A stretch of DNA of 5,536 nt from an uncultured Anaerolineaceae bacterium. GTDB taxonomy: Bacteria > Chloroflexota > Anaerolineae > Anaerolineales > Anaerolineaceae. This document shows, one piece after another, positions 1 to 5,390 of this stretch; the stretch's first letter is position 1, and every line of letters begins with the position of its first letter. The translations under genes were made by a program, and so were the position numbers. Where the stretch lies: the NCBI GenBank assembly GCA_937890875.1, contig CALAEB010000195.1, positions 1-5,536 on the forward strand, given 5' to 3'. The notes beneath the pieces were generated by a model. That model had not been told where the DNA came from and did not search any database. It saw only the letters and a list, made by a program, of their open reading frames with translations.

Positions 1-94
1 TCTTCAGGTAATTGGCATAAGCGCTGATTTGTTCTTCGACTGGATCGTCCACAATGTCCTTCTGAAGCGCGTGAAGTATTTTCTCTTCGTTCAA
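1..94 (-). CDS. Unrecognised protein, N-terminal 31 codons only (runs off left edge)
   Basis: The frame opens with a TTG codon at 94-92 and stays open to the window edge, giving MNEEKILHALQKDIVDDPVE and then a short helix-like stretch ending AYANYLK. The start is chosen because a strong Shine-Dalgarno sequence AAGGAG (106-101) lies 6 nt upstream and no ATG or GTG fits that site. The visible part is acidic and amphipathic, with no signal peptide, so it looks cytoplasmic. I do not recognise the family from 31 residues. It is transcribed leftward, divergently from yjbQ, with about 580 bp between the two starts. The ribosome binding site plus a codon pattern without stops makes a real gene likely; the function is unknown. 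Confidence 0.6.
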   Translation of the reverse strand, partial: MNEEKILHALQKDIVDDPVEEQISAYANYLK

Positions 95-100
95 AAATAT

Positions 101-106
101 CTCCTT
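101..106 (-). promoter_or_regulatory. Ribosome binding site deciding a TTG start
   Basis: AAGGAG on the minus strand, six nucleotides before the TTG at 94-92. It is the reason for calling TTG as the start of the left-edge gene. Confidence 0.6.
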
Positions 107-200
107 CCCTATCATTAATAGACTGCGGAAAATGGGAAACTACGTCAAATCAAAAATGATCAGGGTGTCTGCAACCGGCTGGTATCCTTCAACTTTGCGG

Positions 201-280
201 TGCGGCGGGAGCGCATTGCGCTCCCCTATGACGGCTTCGGTTTTGTGTAGGGGCGACTATTGATCGCCCGATCCGCCGCA
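201..280. repeat. Nested three-stem palindrome, REP-like
   Basis: An outer stem pairs TGCGGCGG (201-208) with CCGCCGCA (273-280). Inside it are two hairpins. The first is GGGAGCGCA (207-215) with TGCGCTCCC (217-225), a nearly perfect palindrome that overlaps the outer stem by two bases. The second is GGGCGA (251-256) with TCGCCC (264-269), with a 7-nt loop. The second hairpin is preceded by TGTAGGGGCG, a pattern I have seen in dispersed short palindromic repeats of many bacterial genomes. Neither hairpin is followed by a T-run, so this is unlikely to be a terminator. It is most likely a dispersed repeat unit; a structured RNA is possible but unsupported. Confidence 0.5.
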
Positions 281-565
281 GCTGGACAATTGTGCATGAC
301 ATGTGAATAATATGGCGGAAATATAATTTGCGGATGATAGGACTGTTCTCCATAGGTGGACAATCGCGCTAATTGCAATCGAAAATCCGTACCATATGAT
401 AAGATCGTAGCCTCTTCATTCTGGGACACCCTCCTATGACGGTCATCTGCTTGCCTTGAATTGCCAGGAACATTCATTTGGGAACATCCTCGCCATATCA
501 TTAAAGCATTTATCCAATGAACGTTTTTTGCGGATCGAAAGTTCTCTATGATTGCATTCCCGGCC

Positions 566-595
566 CTGAAATGGGTTGACAGGCTTGTTTATAAT
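566..595 (+). promoter_or_regulatory. Candidate sigma70-type promoter of yjbQ
   Basis: A perfect -10 box TATAAT at 590-595 is preceded, after an 18-nt spacer, by CTGAAA (566-571), which matches four of six bases of the -35 consensus. The predicted start near 602 would give a leader of about 73 nt before the yjbQ ATG. A better-looking TTGACA at 576-581 is only 8 nt from the -10 box and cannot pair with it in the usual geometry. Confidence 0.45.
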
Positions 596-614
596 TGGAA
601 GCAGAATGGGGAAA

Positions 615-633
615 CCGCCCGGATTTCGGGCGG
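615..633 (+). other. Hairpin in the yjbQ leader
   Basis: CCGCCCG (615-621) pairs with CGGGCGG (627-633) around a five-base loop, giving a 7-bp GC-rich stem in the predicted leader, 27 nt before the ribosome binding site. No T-run follows, so it is not an intrinsic terminator on the plus strand. It could stabilise the transcript or belong to the local repeat family; a role is not shown. Confidence 0.35.
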
Positions 634-660
634 GGCTCTGTTCGAAGGAAGATGAAATTC

Positions 661-665
661 GGAGG
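661..665 (+). promoter_or_regulatory. Ribosome binding site of yjbQ
   Basis: GGAGG with 9 nt before ATG 675. It supports the shorter start rather than the upstream TTG at 576, which overlaps the promoter. Confidence 0.75.
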
Positions 666-674
666 TTGAAAAAA

Positions 675-1094
675 ATGAAGAGCTATCGCAAGGAACTGTT
701 TATGCAGGTGCCGGGACGGCGCGGGTTTGTCAACATTACCCCGCAGGTGGAAGGCGCGCTGCGCGAAAGCGGCATCCGCGAAGGACTGGTGCTGGTCAAC
801 GCCATGCACATTACGGCGTCGGTGTATATCAACGATGACGAGTCCGGGCTGCTGCGTGATTATGAAGGCTGGCTGGAAAAACTGGCGCCGCATGAGCCGG
901 TTTCCGGATACCGGCACAACGACACCGGGGAGGATAACGCGGACGCGCACATGAAACGCCAGATCATGGGTCGGGAAGTCGTGGTTGCGGTCACGGCTGG
1001 GCGGCTGGATTTCGGCCCCTGGGAGCAGATCTTTTACGGGGAGTTTGACGGGAATCGCCGCAAACGCGTGCTGATCAAGATTATCGGGGAATGA
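675..1094 (+). CDS. yjbQ: YjbQ / UPF0047 family protein (secondary thiamine-phosphate synthase-type)
   Basis: A 139-residue protein, the usual length for this compact single-domain family. Family hallmarks are the [10 protein letters not shown] segment (residues 45-54, the equivalent of the common HTTA/HTSA motif followed by an acidic stretch), [14 protein letters not shown] (59-72), [15 protein letters not shown] (85-99) and [18 protein letters not shown] (109-126). His45, His81 and His92 are candidates for the conserved metal or active-site cluster. Members are cytoplasmic and oligomeric; some were reported to have weak thiamine-phosphate synthase activity, but the physiological role is unsettled. 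ATG 675 is chosen over the longer frame beginning with TTG at 576, because GGAGG (661-665) lies 9 nt upstream and the extra 33 residues are not family-like. The gene is monocistronic and faces the GH51-like gene. Family assignment is firm; the reaction is from family knowledge. Confidence 0.93.
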   Translation: MKSYRKELFMQVPGRRGFVNITPQVEGALRESGIREGLVLVNAMHITASVYINDDESGLLRDYEGWLEKLAPHEPVSGYRHNDTGEDNADAHMKRQIMGREVVVAVTAGRLDFGPWEQIFYGEFDGNRRKRVLIKIIGE

Positions 1095-1102
1095 GCCGGG
1101 CG

Positions 1103-1131
1103 ATCCGCATTTCGAAATATGAGCGGATTTT
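1103..1131 (+). terminator. Possible weak terminator behind yjbQ
   Basis: ATCCGC (1103-1108) pairs with GCGGAT (1123-1128), followed by a short TTTT, starting nine bases after the yjbQ stop. The 14-nt loop contains the palindrome ATTTCGAAAT and the 12-mer TTCGAAATATGA, which recurs in the gap near 3 kb. The T-run is short, so termination may instead occur at the stronger hairpin at 1161-1189. Confidence 0.35.
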
Positions 1132-1153
1132 CCATGGTGCTTCTGTTTTTCGC

Positions 1154-1189
1154 AAAACAAAAACAAGGGAACAGCAAGTTCCCCTGTTT
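1154..1189 (-). terminator. Intrinsic terminator of the GH51-like gene, possibly bidirectional
   Basis: On the minus strand, AAACAGGGGAAC and GTTCCCTTGTTT form a 12-bp stem (1178-1189 with 1161-1172, one G-U pair) around a 5-nt loop. It is followed by TTGTTTT (1160-1154). It lies 38 nt past the TAG at 1230-1228. Read on the plus strand, the same stem has one A-C mismatch and a poorer tail, so it may also stop readthrough from yjbQ. Confidence 0.75.
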
Positions 1190-1227
1190 ATTTCCAAAGG
1201 ACCGTCATATTTCCGATTCGTGTCTGG

Positions 1228-2502
1228 CTATTCGGAAAGCAGCATGCCGCCGATACCGGACGGCGCGATATCCAGATTAACGTGATCCATAGCCCGGTAA
1301 TTCCGCAGTTTGATCTCTTTCCGCGATACGGCTTCCGGCCGATGCTCCGTGTTGGTGTCGCCAGTTCGCTTTGCCCGCAGGACGGTGGCTTCGACCGGGC
1401 GCAGCATTCCAAGGTTCATGAAATCAAAACGGACCAGCGCCCGTTTGCGCGGATGCCGGTTGATCACCAGGATAAAAAGCTGCTTTCCGTCTTCCGATCG
1501 GGAGGCGTGGATATCCACATACGGGATCGTCTGCGGATTCGCGACACCGGGGATCCCATCCCAGGTGAACGACGGAACCTCCTTCTCCTTGACGGTTTGG
1601 GGGGGCAGCGCAATTTTCTGCCGGGAATGCATCATTTCGAACAGGTGGAACGGCGCGGTTTTCCAATATTGGCCATCCGCGGAATCGATGAATCCCATCG
1701 GGCCGAAAAGAAATCCGGCGACCGCCGTCCCGATCCGATCGGTATGGTGATAGATCCGGTTCAGAACGGAGGCGAAATAAAACGCATCCTGCTTCGTGTA
1801 GACAGTTTCGTAACGATCCGGAATGTTGGCCGGCTGTTTAAAATAGGCCCAGGGTGAGACGGCCAGTTTGACCGGCCTCCCGTCCGAATACGCGGCTGCC
1901 TGTGCGGACAGACTGCGGATCAGCGCCTCGAATTCATCCGGCAATCCGCAGGAAAGCGCATAGGCCGTTTTGTCGTCTCTGCCGCCCCAGCCTTTAATTC
2001 CGGGAAATACGTTCGAAATACCGATCTGATCCAAGCAATGGGCACAGGTTTGCAGCAGGTATTCATTCCACAGCCTGCCTTTTTCTGTGCGCGGGTCTGT
2101 GCCGGGCAGGATCAGGATCCCCTGCGGATCGGCGGCTTTAATCATTTCCGCCGCTGACCGGATCCGGTCGATCAAAGCTGTCCGACGGGTTTCTTCCGCC
2201 GGGACGCTGCCGGGGAGGCTGAGTTCCCAGGTCCTTTGCGGCTGCCACCATGTTTTTCCCGGAACGCTTTCGATCCCCGTCCGGATAATTTCGGGAATTT
2301 GGCTGAGGTCCATATCCGATAAGCGGAAGATGACGTGCGGAGACGCTTCAAAACGGGAACAGAGCTGCAGAAAATTCAGATAAGCCTGCTGCTGGAGCGC
2401 GGTGTCTGCGGACGTAGCCCATGGAAAGCACAGCAGTTCCGGGCGCAGCTCTTTAATCAGAGAAACCGCCGCTTCACGCACGCCGCCGCTGGGGAGGTCC
2501 AT
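1228..2502 (-). CDS. GH51 alpha-L-arabinofuranosidase-like protein, barrel and C-terminal domain; active-site residues replaced
   Basis: These 424 residues align by eye with most of a GH51 enzyme. Residues 8-27 (REAAVSLIKELRPELLCFPW) match the helix and strand that normally end in LRFPGG. Residues 41-58 match FLQLCEELGAEPVFVVN. Residues 92-100 sit where the acid/base motif WEIGNE is expected but read WELSLP. Residues 211-217 sit where KLAFDEW carries the nucleophile but read KLAVSPW. Residues 231-272 match the segment usually reading EDVYTLEDALVVAGFLN...HADRV. Residues 327-424 form the C-terminal beta-sandwich with VINRHP and the D-NTEHRPEAV element. Both catalytic glutamates and the GG of the first motif are therefore absent, and the loop after the first strand is short. 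No ribosome binding site precedes ATG 2502. The same frame continues upstream across a TAA into the N-terminal piece, so this is probably the second half of one interrupted gene. A non-catalytic sugar-binding role or a decaying gene are both possible. Confidence 0.75.
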   Translation of the reverse strand: MDLPSGGVREAAVSLIKELRPELLCFPWATSADTALQQQAYLNFLQLCSRFEASPHVIFRLSDMDLSQIPEIIRTGIESVPGKTWWQPQRTWELSLPGSVPAEETRRTALIDRIRSAAEMIKAADPQGILILPGTDPRTEKGRLWNEYLLQTCAHCLDQIGISNVFPGIKGWGGRDDKTAYALSCGLPDEFEALIRSLSAQAAAYSDGRPVKLAVSPWAYFKQPANIPDRYETVYTKQDAFYFASVLNRIYHHTDRIGTAVAGFLFGPMGFIDSADGQYWKTAPFHLFEMMHSRQKIALPPQTVKEKEVPSFTWDGIPGVANPQTIPYVDIHASRSEDGKQLFILVINRHPRKRALVRFDFMNLGMLRPVEATVLRAKRTGDTNTEHRPEAVSRKEIKLRNYRAMDHVNLDIAPSGIGGMLLSE

Positions 2503-2505
2503 CCA

Positions 2506-2508
2506 TTA
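2506..2508 (-). other. In-frame TAA stop inside the GH51-like frame
   Basis: The reading frame from ATG 2982 to TAG 1228 is in a single register. It contains one stop, TAA at 2508-2506, flanked by codons for SFA before and W-M-D-L-P after. The stop falls in the loop between the first barrel strand (FMLQWDST) and the helix beginning GGVREAAVSLIKEL, where homologues continue without a break. A nonsense mutation, a sequencing or consensus error, or readthrough would all give this picture. Confidence 0.75.
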
Positions 2509-2982
2509 GGCGAAGCTGGCGGCTGTGCTGTCCCACTGGAGCATAAACCCGGATCGGAATTCGCTGCTCCGCGAACGGGTATCCTGCGCGTCCAGGATGA
2601 AATTGAATTCAAGCGTTTTATGGACGAAATCAAAGATCCGCTTGGGGTGAATGGCTTCCGGAATGGCCGGGTGGAGCAGCTGGTTGCCAAAGGTCACACT
2701 GCCGATTTCGAGCGTTTCTATCTCAATTTTGATATTGTCCGCCTCACTGAACGAACGGGGTGTTTTGAACCGGAGTTCGGACTGGAACGGCCAGGCCGCC
2801 GGAGCGTCAGGCGAAATCTGCACGGTTATCTCCCCGATGCCGGTTTGGCAGGGAATTCTTTCTCCGTTTCTCCAGACCTGAACTTCGCTGATGGTCAGCG
2901 GAAAAAGTGTGTTTTGGATGGAAAATTCCTCTTTCCCGGCGGAAAACAGGATTTCAAATCGGGATGGATTATTTTGTTTCAT
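2506..2982 (-). CDS. N-terminal part of the interrupted GH51-like protein
   Basis: A frame of 158 residues ending at the TAA described above. Residues 9-98 alternate hydrophobic and polar positions and look like a beta-sandwich domain. Residues 122-152 (LEFNFILDAQ... to GFMLQWDST) resemble the first strand region of GH51 enzymes, where the family usually reads like LFGVNIEW. It has no signal peptide, so the product would be cytoplasmic. ATG 2982 follows a modest purine-rich AAAGGGAAAG. On its own this piece lacks almost the whole barrel, so a stable separate product is doubtful. With the piece starting at 2502 it would make a 584-codon gene. The identity rests mainly on its continuity with the downstream part. 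Confidence 0.6.
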   Translation of the reverse strand: MKQNNPSRFEILFSAGKEEFSIQNTLFPLTISEVQVWRNGERIPCQTGIGEITVQISPDAPAAWPFQSELRFKTPRSFSEADNIKIEIETLEIGSVTFGNQLLHPAIPEAIHPKRIFDFVHKTLEFNFILDAQDTRSRSSEFRSGFMLQWDSTAASFA

Positions 2983-3105
2983 ATCGGGTGCTTTCCCTTT
3001 GCCTTTTCGGAATTCGAGTTTTGAAAAACCGGCCGTTCTTTTTATTTAAAAAAGATTCGAAATATGATTCGAATGTCAAAAGTAAAGTTAATTAAAAATG
3101 GCACG

Positions 3106-3177
3106 TCACTTTTTGCTTTTGGCAGCTGAACCATATTTGGTCAAAGTGTCAAAAGTCAAATTGTTGAAGCGGGACAA
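3106..3177 (-). CDS. Candidate 23-residue small ORF inside the inverted-repeat element
   Basis: The minus strand has a near-ideal Shine-Dalgarno AAAGGAG (3191-3185), and seven bases later a TTG (3177-3175). This opens MSRFNNLTFDTLTKYGSAAK followed by SKK and TGA at 3108-3106. The product would be small and basic at its C-terminus, with no membrane segment. The coding stretch is built on the TTTGAC repeats, so the apparent codons may be accidental. I know of no family for it. The ribosome binding site is the only real argument. Confidence 0.22.
   Translation of the reverse strand: MSRFNNLTFDTLTKYGSAAKSKK
3130..3159 (-). promoter_or_regulatory. Possible promoter upstream of the GH51-like gene
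   Basis: TTGACT (3159-3154) and TATGGT (3135-3130) are separated by 18 nt on the minus strand and match five and four of six consensus bases. This would give a leader of about 140 nt before ATG 2982, running through the left inverted-repeat arm. The TTTGAC repeats around it could be regulator sites instead, so the call is tentative. Confidence 0.25.
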
Positions 3178-3253
3178 CAAATAACTCCTTTGGGGAAGTT
3201 TCACCCTTTTGACACCCGAATCATATTTCGAATCGCTGTTGCCGGAATGCTGT

Positions 3254-5122
3254 TTATCTGCCCAGGAACCACCAGTGGATCGATATCGCGTTGATCAGAA
3301 CAGCGATTCCGGTGAGACATCTGAAAAGCCATGCGGCTTTTTTCCCCATACCCTGACCCATCAGCAGGATCAGCGGGAGGATGAAGTCCATCGCGTAGCG
3401 ATATCCGATCTGTTCCGCGCCGGTGTTGTGATAGGTCAGAAGCATGCAGAGCGAAATGAAAATGGAGATCAGCGCGCCGAGCGTCCACCAATTGATTTTG
3501 AACCGCCGGAAACAATAAAATACCGGCGGAGTCATCACAAACAGGCTGTATCCGGCGATACCCGGATCGAACATGAGCTTGTTCCCCTGGATGCTGATCT
3601 GCGGAACACGAAAAAGCATAACGTCCAGATTTGTCTTCAGGAAGTGCAGGTTGAACATCCCGTATTTGGTTACCGCATCCCGGATCCAGTCCGCTCCGTT
3701 AATCGTAACATAACCGAAATCGAACCAGTTCTCAAACCGCAGATAATTATAGCCGAGCAGCGACAGCCCGGCGGCCAGTACTGGAATGCCGGCTGCCATT
3801 ACCCAACGGAAAGCGGTGCGCCAGCGGATTTCCGGAAAGGTGAAGGCTTCAAAGAGGGCTATTCCCAGCAGAAATGGAAATAACGCGAACAGGTTTGGCC
3901 TGGAAAGAACGGCCAAACCCAGCAGTGTGCCGGTGATGAACGGCTGCCGGTTGTTCAGCGCCGACAGCACGGCCAGCGCGGAAAAAGTAACGGCCAGGAT
4001 CTGGCTGACGAACCACATTTGTCCCAGAATTGAAAGCCACCAATGGTTGGTCCCGATTGCGAACACGGCTGTCAGCCAGAGGTTTGCTTTGCTAGCGGTC
4101 TGCAGTAAACCTCGTTGCGACGCTTTTCGCAGGATCAGGAAGATGATCCCGCTGTTGATTGCACCGACCCAGGCGGAAAAAAGCGCGGTGTTGAACGTAT
4201 ACGCGGAAGAAAACTTGATCAGCGGCATCATGATGATCGCGGGGAGCGGCGGATTCGGCACAAACCAATGCCCATTGTAAAAAGTCAGATCATGTGTCGT
4301 ATCCGGGTTGGTGAGAAATAAATCTCCCTGCCAGAAGGCTTCCGCCAAATGATTCCAATAGGCTTTTGCCGGCGTGTTCCAGCGTCCCATTAACTGGCCG
4401 GTGAAACGGTAGATCACAAAGGTGACCAGAGTAACCATGATAAAAGTGAAACCTGCCGTGATCTTTTCCGCGTTTCTCGTTTTGTTCACGAGCGGTCTGC
4501 CGAGCCACGCGATGGCTGTGAGCTGAAAGGGAAGGAAGAAAAACCATTCAAAATGTTCGATCCGGTAAAACCAGCCTGAATTTCCGGCTTTCCAGCACAG
4601 CAGCGCGTAAACAAGGTTCGGCAGGCCGAACAGAAGGACCATTTTGGGAACGGTGAAAATGCTGCGGCAGCGCGTTAGGAAGCCGGCCTTTCGCTGTAGG
4701 AAGATGAGAAACTGCACTGAGCAGAGAACACCCCAAACCAGCATGCCGGAGGCTCGCAAGGACAGCGCCCGGATGGAACTGTCCCATTCCCTGACCGGTG
4801 AATGGATCAGGAAGAGCACCTGGATACTGAAAAAGAATACGCTGTAAAGAATCAGCAGGATGAAGAAAAGGACGCTGTCGTTTGAAAACAGGCGGGAAAC
4901 TTTCCTGCGGGTTTTTTTCGTTCCGGGTGCAGAAGAAAGGATTCCTCCGGTGAGGAAACCGCTGATTCCGGCTGCAATCAGCGAAAGCAGCAGCATGCGG
5001 GTTCCGCTGAGTCCGAAGGCGTTCATATTCGCCGTTTCAGACGGGATGAACAGCAGTTGGACGAATACGAAAATCCCTTCGAGTGCTGAAAGAAAGAAGA
5101 TAAGCCCCGGACGAAGAATCAT
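3254..5122 (-). CDS. Polytopic membrane glycosyltransferase of the GT-C / PMT type, uncharacterised family
   Basis: A 622-residue integral membrane protein with about 16 hydrophobic segments, beginning near residues 5-27, 41-62, 83-107, 121-142, 158-178, 189-208 and 221-240 and continuing to 596-618. The core motifs are AYWNHLAEAFWQGDLFLTNP (254-273), HDLTFYNGHWFVPNPPLPA (277-295), GQMWFVSQ (367-374), GLAVLSRPN (402-410), YNYLRFENWFDFGY (458-471) and GAEQIGYRYAMDF (568-580). I recognise this set from uncharacterised GT-C-like proteins, which would transfer sugars from polyprenyl-phosphate donors on the outer face of the membrane. Asp267, Asp274 and Asp278 are candidates for the catalytic acid. 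About 240 residues with seven hydrophobic segments precede the core, more than I expect for the family. ATG 5122 is the first possible start after an in-frame TGA and has no ribosome binding site. The acceptor and donor are unknown. Confidence 0.82.
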   Translation of the reverse strand: MILRPGLIFFLSALEGIFVFVQLLFIPSETANMNAFGLSGTRMLLLSLIAAGISGFLTGGILSSAPGTKKTRRKVSRLFSNDSVLFFILLILYSVFFFSIQVLFLIHSPVREWDSSIRALSLRASGMLVWGVLCSVQFLIFLQRKAGFLTRCRSIFTVPKMVLLFGLPNLVYALLCWKAGNSGWFYRIEHFEWFFFLPFQLTAIAWLGRPLVNKTRNAEKITAGFTFIMVTLVTFVIYRFTGQLMGRWNTPAKAYWNHLAEAFWQGDLFLTNPDTTHDLTFYNGHWFVPNPPLPAIIMMPLIKFSSAYTFNTALFSAWVGAINSGIIFLILRKASQRGLLQTASKANLWLTAVFAIGTNHWWLSILGQMWFVSQILAVTFSALAVLSALNNRQPFITGTLLGLAVLSRPNLFALFPFLLGIALFEAFTFPEIRWRTAFRWVMAAGIPVLAAGLSLLGYNYLRFENWFDFGYVTINGADWIRDAVTKYGMFNLHFLKTNLDVMLFRVPQISIQGNKLMFDPGIAGYSLFVMTPPVFYCFRRFKINWWTLGALISIFISLCMLLTYHNTGAEQIGYRYAMDFILPLILLMGQGMGKKAAWLFRCLTGIAVLINAISIHWWFLGR

Positions 5123-5132
5123 GATGGAGTGT

Positions 5133-5161
5133 TTTATATCACGTTGTTTTCAGAAAGTCCA
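5133..5161 (-). promoter_or_regulatory. Candidate promoter giving a near-leaderless transcript
   Basis: On the minus strand TGGACT (5161-5156), a 17-nt spacer and TATAAA (5138-5133) match four and five of six consensus bases. The -10 box ends only ten bases before ATG 5122, so transcription would start within a few bases of the start codon. That would agree with the lack of any Shine-Dalgarno sequence before this ATG. Confidence 0.38.
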
Positions 5162-5224
5162 CAGGACAAAGTCTGTGACTGCAATTCGAAATTTAGATGG
5201 GCTTTTCGAATAAGGAGAGAAAAT

Positions 5225-5338
5225 TTGTCATTTTCTGGCGCTCAATCTTTTGGATGCCCTGATCAATTTGCAAAAGAGGTTTTTGCTTATTCGTTTATTC
5301 GAAAGATATCTTCCTGTTTCAAATTGCTGAGCCTGTGA
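5225..5338 (+). CDS. Candidate 37-residue small ORF, divergent from the membrane protein
   Basis: A plus-strand AAGGAG (5212-5217) is followed after seven bases by TTG (5225-5227), opening MSFSGAQSFGCPDQFAKEVF and 17 more residues to TGA at 5336-5338. The product would have two cysteines and a basic, hydrophobic C-terminus. The TTG sits in the loop of a 7-bp hairpin. I recognise no family and the base composition is that of the AT-rich gap, so this may be chance. Confidence 0.15.
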   Translation: MSFSGAQSFGCPDQFAKEVFAYSFIRKISSCFKLLSL

Positions 5339-5390
5339 TTGGATTTCATTAAAGATCAGCGGCGGTTATGGGATATCATTCGAATCGTTG

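Larger units (their letters stand above)
95..565. other. Long intergenic stretch without a recognisable gene
   Basis: No frame here gives a protein I recognise. A 91-residue minus-strand frame at 226-501 has no well-placed ribosome binding site, and its 3' end runs through the palindrome described at 201-280. Other visible items are a direct repeat GGAACAT at 467-473 and 481-487, and a ten-base repeat CCTATGACGG at 225-234 and 433-442. I found no good promoter for the left-edge gene and no riboswitch consensus. Confidence 0.5.
3054..3234. repeat. 181-bp element bounded by 29-bp inverted repeats
   Basis: The left arm (3054-3082) and the reverse complement of the right arm (3206-3234) match at 27 of 29 positions; the two differences are adjacent (TT against CC at 3215-3216). 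The 123-bp interior carries another copy of the arm motif, GTGTCAAAAG (3146-3155), exactly inverted relative to 3206-3215, and three TTTGAC boxes in tandem on the minus strand (3160-3155, 3153-3148, 3145-3140). The left arm also holds two GATTCGAA boxes 12 nt apart. No target-site duplication is visible. Candidates are a miniature non-autonomous mobile element, or a pair of large operator sites controlling the GH51-like gene. Confidence 0.65.

Noticed and set aside
226..501. 91-residue minus-strand frame
   Set aside because: No recognisable motif, no well-placed ribosome binding site, and its 3' part is the palindromic repeat at 201-280.
576..595. TTGACA with TATAAT as a promoter pair
   Set aside because: The spacer is only 8 nt; the -10 box is better paired with CTGAAA at 566-571.
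576..674. 33-residue N-terminal extension of yjbQ from TTG 576
   Set aside because: It overlaps the -10 box and a leader hairpin, and the protein family begins near the ATG at 675, which has its own GGAGG.
596..674. TPP riboswitch in the yjbQ leader
   Set aside because: The leader is too short and lacks the CTGAGA and related consensus; only a simple hairpin is present.
546..1166. 206-residue minus-strand frame
   Set aside because: Antisense to the clear yjbQ gene; rich in His, Pro and Arg as expected of a shadow frame.
1282..1857. 191-residue plus-strand frame
   Set aside because: Shadow of the GH51-like C-terminal region, which has recognisable motifs on the minus strand.
2335..3024. 229-residue plus-strand frame spanning the TAA break
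   Set aside because: Antisense to both GH51-like pieces, no ribosome binding site and no family resemblance; the minus strand shows real homology.
3161..3180. TTGTTG/CAACAA hairpin as the membrane protein terminator
   Set aside because: The stem is AT-rich with only 6 bp and no proper T-run follows on the minus strand.
3209..3883. 224-residue plus-strand frame
   Set aside because: Shadow of the membrane protein; polar and motif-free, while the opposite strand encodes ordered hydrophobic segments.
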